Source: Halarchaeum grantii
GTDB lineage: Archaea > Halobacteriota > Halobacteria > Halobacteriales > Halobacteriaceae
Direction of reading: 5' to 3'
DNA length: 64,000 nucleotides
NCBI RefSeq assembly: GCF_014647455.2
Contig: NZ_BMPF01000002.1
Coordinates: forward strand, 496,001-560,000
Shown here: positions 22,488 to 32,430 of the stretch, in pieces
How positions within the stretch are numbered: position 1 is the first letter of the stretch
Layout of the letters: every line of letters begins with the position of its first letter
Notes under the pieces: model-generated
Told to the model about the DNA's origin: nothing
Seen by the model: the letters and a program-made list of their open reading frames with translations, nothing else
Database searches by the model: none
Program-made: the position numbers and the translations under genes

Positions 22488-23600
22488 TCAGAGTCCGAAG
22501 AGGGCGCGCAGGAGAACGAGTCCCCAGACGACGACCGAAGCGAACACTGCGGCCGTGGGGGTCCGCTCCGACCTCCCGGACGAGTCGGCGACGGCGGCCG
22601 CGAGGAGACCGAGCGCGAGCGCGAGCGAGACACGGTGCGTGAGGAGGCCGACGGGCGGTGCGGTGACGCCGACGGCGAGCAGGTCGAGTGCGAACGCGGC
22701 GGCCCCACCGACGGTGGCGGCGAGGAACGCCGCGAGCGGTGAAAGCGGGCGGGCGAGTCGAGCGGTCAGCCACGGGAGCACGAGCGCGAGGACCGGATAG
22801 AGCAGTGCGGCGACGGCTTTCGGTGGGACGCCCACGAACGCACCGTCGACGGCGACTGCACCGACGCGGACGGTAGCGACGAGCGCGACCGGGAGCGCGG
22901 CGACGAGCAGACCGCGACGGAGAGCGACGCGACGGAACCAGCCGAGTGAGCCGAGGAGGGGCACGGCGAAGACGACGACGGTGGCCACGCCGTCCCCGTT
23001 CACGCGACCGGCGTTCCCGAGCGAGCGGTGGGTGACGCGCGCGACGCCGGGCGTCATCCGGAGGTCGTCGGCGACCGCGGACTGCGCGGAGTCGACGCCG
23101 ACGACGGTGTGTCGGAGCCGGAACCAGTCCCAGTACTCCTCGTGGGCCTGTACCGCCGTCCAGTTCGCCGACGCGGGCGTGTAGCCCCGAACGTGGAGAC
23201 GGGACCCGAAGTACGAGCCGTCGTTCGCTTGGAACGATTCGGAGAGCCACCGTCCCGAGCCGTTCACGGCGGCGTACGTGAAACGCGTCGCTCCGTGCGC
23301 TGAGCGCCACGGGATGAGCTGTGAGTCCCCCCCGCGCTCCCAGTCGCGGTCGAGGAAGGTGCGCCGGACTCCGTCGGTATCCCCGTGAACGAGGACGTTG
23401 ACCGCGAGCGTTCGACCCGCCACCGAGCGCGTCCTGCTCGTGTACGGCCAGAGCGCGTCGTCGCCGACGTGGACGAGTGCCGCGTCGGAGGGGGCGGCGT
23501 CACCGGAATCGGCCGCGTGCGCGTCGACCGCGAGGCCGGTCAGGCCGGCGAGGGCGACGGCGGCGGCGACGACGAGCGCGAGGCGGATCGGAGCCGACAT
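22488..23600 (-). CDS. membrane protein with LssY_C-like extracellular domain
   Basis: A 370-residue protein with a signal anchor (LALVVAAAVALAGLTGLAV). An outer domain of about 160 residues (RTLAVNVLVHGDTDGVRRTFLDRDWERG, GSYFGSRLHVRGY, EYWDWFRLRHTVVGVDSAQSAVADDL) is followed by about six C-terminal helices. The outer domain resembles LssY_C, a domain that in bacteria occurs fused or adjacent to PAP2 phosphatase domains. The PAP2 gene two genes downstream supports that reading. The role is probably in envelope lipid or glycan metabolism; the exact activity is unknown. It ends 50 bases before the solute-binding gene, in the same orientation. Confidence 0.75.
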   Translation of the reverse strand: MSAPIRLALVVAAAVALAGLTGLAVDAHAADSGDAAPSDAALVHVGDDALWPYTSRTRSVAGRTLAVNVLVHGDTDGVRRTFLDRDWERGGDSQLIPWRSAHGATRFTYAAVNGSGRWLSESFQANDGSYFGSRLHVRGYTPASANWTAVQAHEEYWDWFRLRHTVVGVDSAQSAVADDLRMTPGVARVTHRSLGNAGRVNGDGVATVVVFAVPLLGSLGWFRRVALRRGLLVAALPVALVATVRVGAVAVDGAFVGVPPKAVAALLYPVLALVLPWLTARLARPLSPLAAFLAATVGGAAAFALDLLAVGVTAPPVGLLTHRVSLALALGLLAAAVADSSGRSERTPTAAVFASVVVWGLVLLRALFGL

Positions 23601-23774
23601 CGGTTCGAGCTATGCTACACCGCCTCGATGCAAATAGCTGACTGCCGGGCTCTCAACGACCGCGTCGTCGGCTTCGTGCCCCACTAACGACAGCCCGACG
23701 GGGCCGGCGGGGCGCGCGCCGCGCGCCGTGGGCAACCTTCATCCCGGCGGCCGGCGTCGGTCAGAGCGAACCAT

Positions 23775-25607
23775 ATGTCCGCAGACGACGGCGTCGACGA
23801 GCGAGCCCTCCCGGTCGGCGAAACCGACGACGGCGCGCCGCTCGAGCTACCGACGGAGGAAGTGTTGACGGGCCGCGCGTTCATCACGGGGAAGTCGGGG
23901 AGCGGGAAGAGCAACTCCGTCTCGGTGGTCATCGAGGAACTCCTCGAACGCCAGTACCCCGTACTGGTCGTGGACACCGACGGGGAGTACTACGGCCTGA
24001 AGGAGGAGTACGAACTCCTACACGCTGGCGCGGACGACGGCTGCGACATCCAGGTGAGCCCGGAGCACGCCGAGCGCCTCGCGAACATCGCCCTCGACGA
24101 GAACGTCCCCGTCATCCTCGACGTCTCGGGGTTCCTCGACGAGGACGCGGCGGACGAACTCGTCTTCGAGACGGCGAAGCATCTCTTCGCGAAAGAGAAG
24201 AAGCTCAAGAAGCCCTTCCTCCTCGTCGTCGAGGAGGTCCACGAGTACATCCCGGAGGGCGCGGGGATGGGCGAGACCGGCCGAATGCTCATCAAGGTCG
24301 GGAAGCGCGGGCGCAAGCACGGCCTCGGGGTCGTCGGCATCAGCCAGCGCCCGGCGGACGTCAAGAAGGACTTCATCACGCAGGCGAACTGGCTCGTCTG
24401 GCATCGGCTGACGTGGGAGAACGACACGAAGGTCGTCGGGCGCATCGTCGGGAGCGAGTACGAGGCGGCGGTCTCCGAGCTCGACGCCGGCGAGGCGTTC
24501 GTGCAGGCGGACTGGACGGACGACGCCGTCGAGCGCGTCCAGTTCAAGCGCAAGCGGACGTTCGACGCGGGCGCGACACCGGGCCTCGACGACTTCGAGC
24601 GCCCAGAGCTCAAGTCGGTGAGCGACACGCTCGTCGAGGACCTCTCGGACATCACGAGCGCGGAAGAGCAACGGCAGGACCGCATCGCAGACCTCGAGCG
24701 GAAGCTGGAGAACCGCGAGGCGCGCATCGCCGAACTTGAGGACGAACTCGAACGGGCACGAGACGTCTCGGCGGCCGCGCGCAAGCTCGCGAACGCCGTC
24801 GCACACGGCGACGCCGACGCGGCACAGGCGACGCTCGCGGACGCGGGAGAGACGGGGGAGAAAGTGCGGGGCGACGTCGCGGCGTTGCGCGAGCGCATCG
24901 ACGAGCTCGAAGCGCGACTCGCGGACGCGGAGGCGGCGCGCTCGACGACCGACTCCGCGAACGGCGACGGCGGAGTGGAGAGCGCGGCCGCGCGCGGCGG
25001 TGCGGACGACGGCGACAGGACCAACGGTGAGGCGGCGGACGCCACGGATAGCTTCGAGGCGCAACTCGCGGCGCTCGGTGCGAGCGACGACCCGTCGGAC
25101 GCCGACGGATCGTCCGACGACACCGAGTACGAGGCGCTCGAGCCGGAGGAGTCGATCACGGACGTGCTCGACCGCCTCCAGCGGTCCGCCGAGCGCGAGC
25201 GAGGCGGGCACGAGAGCGGGGCGCGAGACCCCCCGGCTACACGGGACGGCGATGCGACGGCCGGGGCCGGCGCCGGCGGCCCGGAGTCGCTGCTCGACGC
25301 GACCGCCGTCCGCGTGCGACTCGACGCCGCGCGGCGGGGGTCGCGGTGCAACGAGCGCGTCGCGGACGCGGTCTACGACGCGCTCGCCGCGGGGCCGCGG
25401 ACGGCGCACACGCTCGCCGAGGAGGCGGACGCGACCGTGGACGCGGTTCACAGCCTGCTCGTCGAGCTCCGTGGGCGCGACCTCGTCGTCCGGGACCGCG
25501 AGCGCCGCTACGCGTTCCACGAGCCGTCGCTTCGCGAACTCGCTGACACGGACGCGGACGACCGCGCCGAACTCGGCGAACTCGGCGCGCAGTGGCGCGT
25601 CGACTAG
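23775..25607 (+). CDS. HerA-like DNA-translocating ATPase with coiled coil and C-terminal winged helix
   Basis: A 610-residue protein. The FtsK-HerA ATPase core has Walker A GKSGSGKS (39-46), VVDTDGEY, Walker B FLLVVEEVHEY (E153/E154) and the sensor stretch GVVGISQRPADVKKDFITQANWLVWHR with a probable arginine finger. A long Glu/Arg coiled coil (about 300-400) and a low-complexity Asp/Gly linker follow. The last 100 residues look like a winged helix (NERVADAVYDALAAGPRTAHTLAEEADATVDAVHSLL). True HerA pairs with the NurA nuclease in end resection. No nurA is nearby and the tail is not HerA-like, so this is a haloarchaeal paralogue of unsettled role. Confidence 0.88.
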   Translation: MSADDGVDERALPVGETDDGAPLELPTEEVLTGRAFITGKSGSGKSNSVSVVIEELLERQYPVLVVDTDGEYYGLKEEYELLHAGADDGCDIQVSPEHAERLANIALDENVPVILDVSGFLDEDAADELVFETAKHLFAKEKKLKKPFLLVVEEVHEYIPEGAGMGETGRMLIKVGKRGRKHGLGVVGISQRPADVKKDFITQANWLVWHRLTWENDTKVVGRIVGSEYEAAVSELDAGEAFVQADWTDDAVERVQFKRKRTFDAGATPGLDDFERPELKSVSDTLVEDLSDITSAEEQRQDRIADLERKLENREARIAELEDELERARDVSAAARKLANAVAHGDADAAQATLADAGETGEKVRGDVAALRERIDELEARLADAEAARSTTDSANGDGGVESAAARGGADDGDRTNGEAADATDSFEAQLAALGASDDPSDADGSSDDTEYEALEPEESITDVLDRLQRSAERERGGHESGARDPPATRDGDATAGAGAGGPESLLDATAVRVRLDAARRGSRCNERVADAVYDALAAGPRTAHTLAEEADATVDAVHSLLVELRGRDLVVRDRERRYAFHEPSLRELADTDADDRAELGELGAQWRVD

Positions 25608-25836
25608 CGACACCGGGTGAGGCGTCGCGGAAGACGAACGCCCCGGACGCGTCGATAGCGGGAGTTACGACTCGTGGCGTCGTGTGCCTCGAAAAATGCG
25701 GCGGAGCGACCGGGAGAACCGTACCGCTCCGAATGTGGATAAGTGACCGGATTCGCTCACACCGCAACCGTCAGCGCTTCCGGGAGTCGGAAACCGTTAC
25801 CGCGATGGCCGCCCTGGGGCGGCACTCCTTCAACGA

Positions 25837-26031
25837 TTACAGGCGGGTGAGGTTCGTCGCGCGGGGACCCTTCTCGGCCTCCTCGATGTCGAACTCGACC
25901 TCCTGACCCTCTTCGAGGTCGGGGCCGCCGACGTCTTCCATGTGGAAGAAGACGTCCTCGTCCGCGTCGTCAGTCTCGATGAATCCGTAGCCGCCAGTGT
26001 CGTTGAAGAAATCAACTACGCCTTTCGCCAT
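25837..26031 (-). CDS. cspA: cold-shock protein CspA
   Basis: A 64-residue cold-shock OB-fold RNA/DNA chaperone. The start MAKGVVDFFNDTGGYGFIET is chosen by family length. RNP1-like GGYGFI and RNP2-like VFFHM motifs are intact, with the usual haloarchaeal aspartate enrichment. A BRE/TATA-like CACAAAGGTTAT lies about 30-42 bases upstream, suiting a leaderless message. It lies downstream of tRNA-Phe on the same strand. Confidence 0.96.
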   Translation of the reverse strand: MAKGVVDFFNDTGGYGFIETDDADEDVFFHMEDVGGPDLEEGQEVEFDIEEAEKGPRATNLTRL

Positions 26032-26142
26032 TGCCTCTGAACGGAACGGCTCCACACGGATAACCTTTGTGTGATAGCCCGTCGTTCGAGCGGACGGATC
26101 TGGTGTAGCTGGTGACGAGTGTGCGCTAACGGATGCGATGCC

Positions 26143-26206
26143 GCTCGCGTCGCGCGGCTGTGGCTCCGTGGTTCAAACCGCGGTCGCGAGCAGCTCCACT
26201 GCTCGC
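26143..26206. other. two mutually exclusive hairpins between cspA and tRNA-Phe
   Basis: GCGAGCAG-CTCCA-CTGCTCGC (26186-26206) shares its left arm with an alternative stem GCTCGCG (26143-26149) / CGCGAGC (26185-26191). Between them, CCGTGG-TTCAAA-CCGCGG looks like a T-arm. It may be a 3' structure of the tRNA transcript or a degenerate tRNA remnant. Confidence 0.3.
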
Positions 26207-26222
26207 TTGGTTCGCAGGAAAA

Positions 26223-26296
26223 TGCCGCCTCCCGGATTTGAACCGGGGACAGCTCGATCTTCAGTCGAGTGCTCTCCCAGTCTGAGCTAAGGCGGC
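26223..26296 (-). tRNA. tRNA-Phe (GAA)
   Basis: The minus strand reads a full cloverleaf: GCCGCCU acceptor, D-arm UAGCUCAGACUGGGAGAGC, anticodon arm CUCGA-CUGAAGA-UCGAG with anticodon GAA, T-arm CCCGG-UUCAAAU-CCGGG, then AGGCGGC and discriminator A. CCA is not encoded. Confidence 0.97.
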
Positions 26297-26440
26297 GTGC
26301 ACCCTACCCGAAGTGGAGCGCGGAAAAAAGGGTTACGAAACGGACGGGCGCTGCGAGCGCGAGGGGAGTGGCGGCGGGCGGAGGCAGAACGGTCGGTCGC
26401 GGTCCTTCCGAACGCGTCGTCGCGCGCGGCGCAGAAGCAG

Positions 26441-26464
26441 TGGGTCCGGGCGGATTTGAACCAC
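26441..26464 (-). pseudogene. tRNA-Val 3'-end fragment (att-like duplicate)
   Basis: These 24 bases are identical to the last 24 of the tRNA-Val gene at 26540-26563 (T-arm and 3' acceptor strand plus discriminator). The sequence 5' of the fragment cannot form an anticodon arm. A 3' tRNA duplicate in direct repeat, 99 bases from the intact gene, is the usual scar of integrase-mediated insertion or of a partial gene duplication. Confidence 0.65.
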
Positions 26465-26539
26465 GGTCGTTCCGCGTCGCGCCACTCCCTGATTCAGAAT
26501 CCGCGGACCGTCCGCTCCGCACGTCCGTTCGTCACGGGA

Positions 26540-26612
26540 TGGGTCCGGGCGGATTTGAACCACCGGCCTTCTCCTTGTAAGGGAGACGTCATAACCACTA
26601 GACCACGGACCC
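26540..26612 (-). tRNA. tRNA-Val (TAC)
   Basis: Minus strand: acceptor GGGUCCG, D-arm GUCUAGUGGUUAUGAC, anticodon arm UCUCC-CUUACAA-GGAGA with anticodon UAC, T-arm GGUGG-UUCAAAU-CCGCC, acceptor CGGACCC and discriminator A. All stems pair. Confidence 0.97.
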
Positions 26613-26694
26613 GCACGTGGAGAGTGGCGGACGCGCGGCAAAACGGTTTCCTTTCGACGGAAGCCTTAGGCGGCGTCCGCGACTGTTCCGGGGT

Positions 26695-27198
26695 ATGGAC
26701 GCGCGCACGCGACGAGTGACGACGGCGCTCGCGCTCGTCGTCGCGGTGCTGGTCGTCGGCGTCGTCGCGTACTCCCTCCTCGGGGTGAGCGGCCACGAGC
26801 GCGCGACGGTGACGGTCGCGGACGCGAACGGCACGGTCCTCGGCGTCGTGAACGCGACGGTCGCGGACTCGGAGGCCGAGCGCTATCGCGGGCTCTCGGG
26901 GACGGCGTCGCTCGCGAACGGCTCGGGGATGCTGTTCGTCTACGCGGGCGCGGCCGAGCGGACGTACGTGATGCGCGGGATGAACTACCCGATCGACATG
27001 GTGTTCGTCGGCGCGGACGGCCGCATCACACGGATCTACCACGCGGAACCGGAGGAGCCGCCCTATCGCGGTTACACGGCGCGCGCGAAGTGGGTGCTGG
27101 AGGTGCCCGAGGGGTGGACGACGCGCCACGGCGTCGCGGCGGGCGACCGCGTGACGATCGGGTACGGCGCGGCGGCGAAAGCGGAGAGCGACGGGTGA
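26695..27198 (+). CDS. DUF192 membrane-anchored protein
   Basis: A 167-residue protein from the ATG at 26695. An N-terminal membrane anchor (LALVVAVLVVGVVAYSLL) is followed by a DUF192 domain: GVVNATVADSEAERYRGLSG, GSGMLFVY, YVMRGMNYPIDMVFVGADGRI, and KWVLEVPEGWTTRHGVAAGDRVTI. DUF192 proteins are small extracytoplasmic beta-barrels of unknown function found across prokaryotes. It ends 42 bases before an ABC exporter gene in the same direction. Confidence 0.9.
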   Translation: MDARTRRVTTALALVVAVLVVGVVAYSLLGVSGHERATVTVADANGTVLGVVNATVADSEAERYRGLSGTASLANGSGMLFVYAGAAERTYVMRGMNYPIDMVFVGADGRITRIYHAEPEEPPYRGYTARAKWVLEVPEGWTTRHGVAAGDRVTIGYGAAAKAESDG

Positions 27199-27240
27199 CG
27201 GGCCAACGCTTTTGCGCGACAGGACCGTCGGTCTCGGGGA

Positions 27241-29166
<1,926 letters not shown>

Positions 29167-29216
29167 CGCGACCGCTCACCGTCGGTGGCGCGGTGCGGCG
29201 AAAGCGAGGGGTGTGC

Positions 29217-29387
29217 TCAGGGCGACCAGCCGCAGACGGTGCACTCGCGGGCGTCCGTGTCGTGGATGCCCCCGCAGTCGGGACACTGCTTCTTGCTATA
29301 GCTTCGGTCCCAGCCCTCGACGTCGTGGCCGTTGCTCTCGAGGAACGAGTCCAGAACCGAGTCGGTATCCCGCTGTGCACTCGACAT
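29217..29387 (-). CDS. small CPxCG zinc-finger protein (HVO_0416-like)
   Basis: A 56-residue protein starting MSSAQRDTDSVLDSFLESNG, with two CPxCG-like knuckles at the C-terminus (QCPDCGGIHD and ECTVCGWSP). Haloarchaea have many such proteins, some of which affect biofilm, swarming or stress phenotypes. The start at 29387 is placed by the BRE/TATA-like CACAAAGGTTAT, identical over 12 bases to the cspA promoter word, about 28 bases upstream. It is convergent with the ABC exporter. Confidence 0.85.
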   Translation of the reverse strand: MSSAQRDTDSVLDSFLESNGHDVEGWDRSYSKKQCPDCGGIHDTDARECTVCGWSP

Positions 29388-29493
29388 ACACGGTGTGCTA
29401 TACCACACCACAGTAATAACCTTTGTGGAGGCTCCAACGCCGTGGGACGGCCCGCGAGAAGGCGGAACGGGGCGGAGAGGGTGGCGGACGGCC

Positions 29494-31005
29494 TCAGAGG
29501 TCGTAGAGGTCCCCGAACTTCGATTTCGCGTAGTCTAGGAAGTAGTCGGCCGTGTACGACTCGCCGGTGGCCTCCTCGACGAGTTCGGGCGTCGTGTACC
29601 GGCAGCCGTGTCGGTGGACGCGCTCGCCGAGCCACTCGCGCAGGGCGTCGAACTCGCCGTCGGCGACCGTCGCGTCGAGGTCGTCGATGTCGGCCGCCGC
29701 GTGCGCGTAGAGCTGCGCGGCGAGGACGCTCCCGAGCGAGTACGTCGGGAAGTAGCCGAAATTGCCGTGGCTCCAGTGGATGTCCTGTAGACAGCCCTCC
29801 GCGTCCGTCTCGGGGCGGACGCCGAGGTACTCGTCCATCTTCTCGTTCCAGACCTCGGGGACGTCCGCGACGTCGAGGTCGCCGGAGATGAGGTCGCGCT
29901 CGATCTCGAAGCGCAGGACGATGTGCATGTGGTAGGTGAGTTCGTCCGCCTCGACGCGGATCAGGTTGTCCGGGTAGACCTGGTTCGCGGCCTCGTAGAG
30001 GTCCCCGGCCGTGGCGTCCGCGAGCGCCGGGAACTGCTCGCGGAGCGTCGGCGCGAAGCGCTCCCAGAACGCCGTCGAGCGCCCGACGTGGTTCTCCCAG
30101 AGGCGCGACTGGGACTCGTGGACGGTGAGGTCGCGGGCCTCACCGAGCGGCGTCCCGTACTCCTCGCGCGGGAGGCCGAGGTTGTACTGGGCGTGACCGA
30201 ACTCGTGGACGGTGCTCATCATCGAGTCGAGCGGCTCGTCCTCGCTGAAGCGCGTCGTGATCCGCGTGTCGAACTGGTTCCCGGCGGTGAACGGGTGCGT
30301 CGAGGTGTCGAGGCGGCCGCGCTCCCAGTCGTAGCCCAGCGCGTCGAGGACGTCGCGCGAGAACGCCTCCTGGGCGTCGGCGTCGAACGTCTCGCCCTCG
30401 AAGGGCGCGGCGAGGTCGGCGTCCGAGGCCTGAATCTCCTCGACGAGCGGGACGAGTTCCTCGCGGAGGCGCCCGAGGACGCGCTCGGCGGTCTCGAGGT
30501 CGATGTACGGCTCGTACTCCTCGAAGAGCACCGCGTAGGGGTCCCGGTCGGGGTCGATGTGCTCGGCGTACTCGCGTTTGAGGTCGACCAGTTCCTCGAG
30601 GTAGGGCGCGAACGCCTCGAAGTCGTCGTTCTCGCGGGCCTCCTCCCACGCCTGGAGGGCCTCGCTGGACGTCTGGGAGATCTCCTCGACGAGGTCGCGC
30701 GGGACGCGCTCGGCCCGGACGTGCTGGCGCTCGATCTCGCGCACGACGGCGGCCCGCTCGTCCGTGCAGTCGGCCGGTTCGAGGTCGGCGAGCGCGTCGG
30801 CGACGACGTCGTCCGTCATCAGGTCGTGATTCAGCCCGGAGAGCACGGAGAGCTGCTTCGAGCGCGCGGGGTTCCCGCCCTCGGGCATCATCACCTGCTG
30901 GTCCCACGAGAGCACGCCCTGCGCGCCGCCGAGCGCGGTGAGGCGTTCGTACTGTTCGAGCAGTTCGCGGTAGGCGTCGGGGGCGTCGTCGCGGTGGTCC
31001 GCCAT
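29494..31005 (-). CDS. M32 metallocarboxypeptidase
   Basis: A 503-residue thermostable-carboxypeptidase-1 family enzyme that removes C-terminal residues from peptides. The HExxH zinc motif is in MSTVHEFGHAQYNLG, and the family stretches LSWDQQVMMPEGG (N-terminal), DTRITTRF and DIHWSHGNFGYFPTYSLGS are present. The start MADHRDDAPDAY is chosen by family alignment. It is almost certainly cytoplasmic as no signal is seen. A peptidase of the M20 class follows upstream on the same strand. Confidence 0.95.
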   Translation of the reverse strand: MADHRDDAPDAYRELLEQYERLTALGGAQGVLSWDQQVMMPEGGNPARSKQLSVLSGLNHDLMTDDVVADALADLEPADCTDERAAVVREIERQHVRAERVPRDLVEEISQTSSEALQAWEEARENDDFEAFAPYLEELVDLKREYAEHIDPDRDPYAVLFEEYEPYIDLETAERVLGRLREELVPLVEEIQASDADLAAPFEGETFDADAQEAFSRDVLDALGYDWERGRLDTSTHPFTAGNQFDTRITTRFSEDEPLDSMMSTVHEFGHAQYNLGLPREEYGTPLGEARDLTVHESQSRLWENHVGRSTAFWERFAPTLREQFPALADATAGDLYEAANQVYPDNLIRVEADELTYHMHIVLRFEIERDLISGDLDVADVPEVWNEKMDEYLGVRPETDAEGCLQDIHWSHGNFGYFPTYSLGSVLAAQLYAHAAADIDDLDATVADGEFDALREWLGERVHRHGCRYTTPELVEEATGESYTADYFLDYAKSKFGDLYDL

Positions 31006-31078
31006 ACACGAACGGACGGCGGCGCGCCCACAAGAACCCACCTGTCGCGGCACCCGACGGCCGCCGACACGCGCCCGC

Positions 31079-32275
31079 TCAGAGCCACGTCTCCGCGACG
31101 TCGCGGTAGGCGGCCCGACACGTGCGGAGGGCGTCGAGCGAGACGCTCTCCGCGTCGGTGTGCGCCTCGCCGGGTTCGGCGGGGCCGACGACGACGCAGG
31201 TGGTCCCGGCGTCCGCGAGCCACCCGGCGTCGGTCGCGTGTGGCTTCACCACCTGCTCGGGGGCCGCCTCCTGTACGTCCCCGAGAGACGCCTCGACGGC
31301 GTCCGCGTACGCCGCGTCGTCGCACGCCATCGGCGGGAGGTCCTGCTCGACGACCCACTCGACGCCCGCGACGTCTTCCGCGCATGCGAGCGGCGCGCGC
31401 TCGCCCGGGACGGTGCGCTCGTCGACCGTCACCTCGCAGGCGTCCGGCACGACGTTCCACGCGCTCCCGCCGTCGATGCCGGTGACGGCGAGGCTCCCCG
31501 CGAGCGCGTTCCCGAGCACCTCCGTCTCGGGCGCCGACAGCTCGCGGACGACGTCGACGGCGTCGCACGCCCGATAGACCGCGTTCTCGCCGCTCTCGGG
31601 TTCGCTCGCGTGCGCGGCCGTTCCGGTGACGTCCAGCCTGCTCCCGCGTCGGCCCTTGTGCGCGACGGCGACGTCCACGGTGCCGGCTGTGGAGTAGCCC
31701 GTCGAGCCCTCGCCGACGACCGCGTAGTCGGGCGCGAAGCCGGCGTCGATGGCGTGGCGCGCGCCGACCCCGCCCGCCTCCTCGCCGGTGAACGACGCGA
31801 AGACGAGCTCGCCGGCGGGCGCGGTCTCTCCGGAGTTCGCGGAGTTCCGACTCCCCCCGGAACCACGGCGCTCGTCGACGTCGCGGAAGGCGAGGAGCAT
31901 CGCGGCGAGCGCGCCCGTCATGTCCGCCGTTCCACGCCCGTAGAGGCGTCCGTCCGACTCGGAGACGGCGTACGACTCGCCGTCGTCGGCGAGTTGGTCG
32001 TCGGCGGGCGCGACGACGTCGTGGTGGCCGACGAGCGCGAGCGACGCGGGCGCCCCATCGTCACGTTCGCCGGCAGGGGACGCGTCGTCGGACGGCGTCT
32101 CGGTGCCGATCGCGCGCCGGGCGACGACGTTGCCGCCGCCGGGCGCGTCGTCGCGGACGACCCGCGCGTCGGTGTGCTCGCGGAGCCACCCTTCGATGCG
32201 GTCGCCGACCGCCGTCTCGTCGTCGTGGGACGGAATCGCCACGAGGTCGCGCGTCAGCGACTCGAGTTCGTCCAT
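31079..32275 (-). CDS. M20-family metallopeptidase (ArgE/DapE-like)
   Basis: A 398-residue di-zinc amidohydrolase. Motifs: LALVGHHDVVAP (first metal ligand), LYGRGTADMTGALAAML (bridging Asp), FASFTGEEAGGVGA (catalytic and metal Glu pair), and a C-terminal KPHATDAGWLADAG stretch with the last His ligand. The start MDELESLTRDLVAIPSHDDE is family-like. The substrate is likely an N-acyl amino acid or a peptide; the genomic position beside M32 suggests peptide use, but succinyl-diaminopimelate-type roles cannot be excluded. Confidence 0.92.
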   Translation of the reverse strand: MDELESLTRDLVAIPSHDDETAVGDRIEGWLREHTDARVVRDDAPGGGNVVARRAIGTETPSDDASPAGERDDGAPASLALVGHHDVVAPADDQLADDGESYAVSESDGRLYGRGTADMTGALAAMLLAFRDVDERRGSGGSRNSANSGETAPAGELVFASFTGEEAGGVGARHAIDAGFAPDYAVVGEGSTGYSTAGTVDVAVAHKGRRGSRLDVTGTAAHASEPESGENAVYRACDAVDVVRELSAPETEVLGNALAGSLAVTGIDGGSAWNVVPDACEVTVDERTVPGERAPLACAEDVAGVEWVVEQDLPPMACDDAAYADAVEASLGDVQEAAPEQVVKPHATDAGWLADAGTTCVVVGPAEPGEAHTDAESVSLDALRTCRAAYRDVAETWL

Positions 32276-32430
32276 ACGATCGGGATGATACGCGAGGGGC
32301 AAAGTTCGGTCGGGCGAGGGTGACGAGCGAGGGCGGCGTTCCGGGCGCATCCCCGGTGAGGCGGCCGGAATCGCGGCCGACCGGCGGGTTCTTGAACACG
32401 CTTATCCGGCATCGGCGAATAGGCGGGGGC

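Noticed and set aside
23775-25607. Assignment as true HerA with a NurA partner
   Set aside because: No nurA is nearby and the C-terminal coiled coil plus winged helix are not HerA features, so only HerA-like is claimed.
26441-26540. A second complete tRNA between tRNA-Phe and tRNA-Val
   Set aside because: Only the 3' 24 bases match; no anticodon stem or D-arm can be drawn from the upstream sequence.
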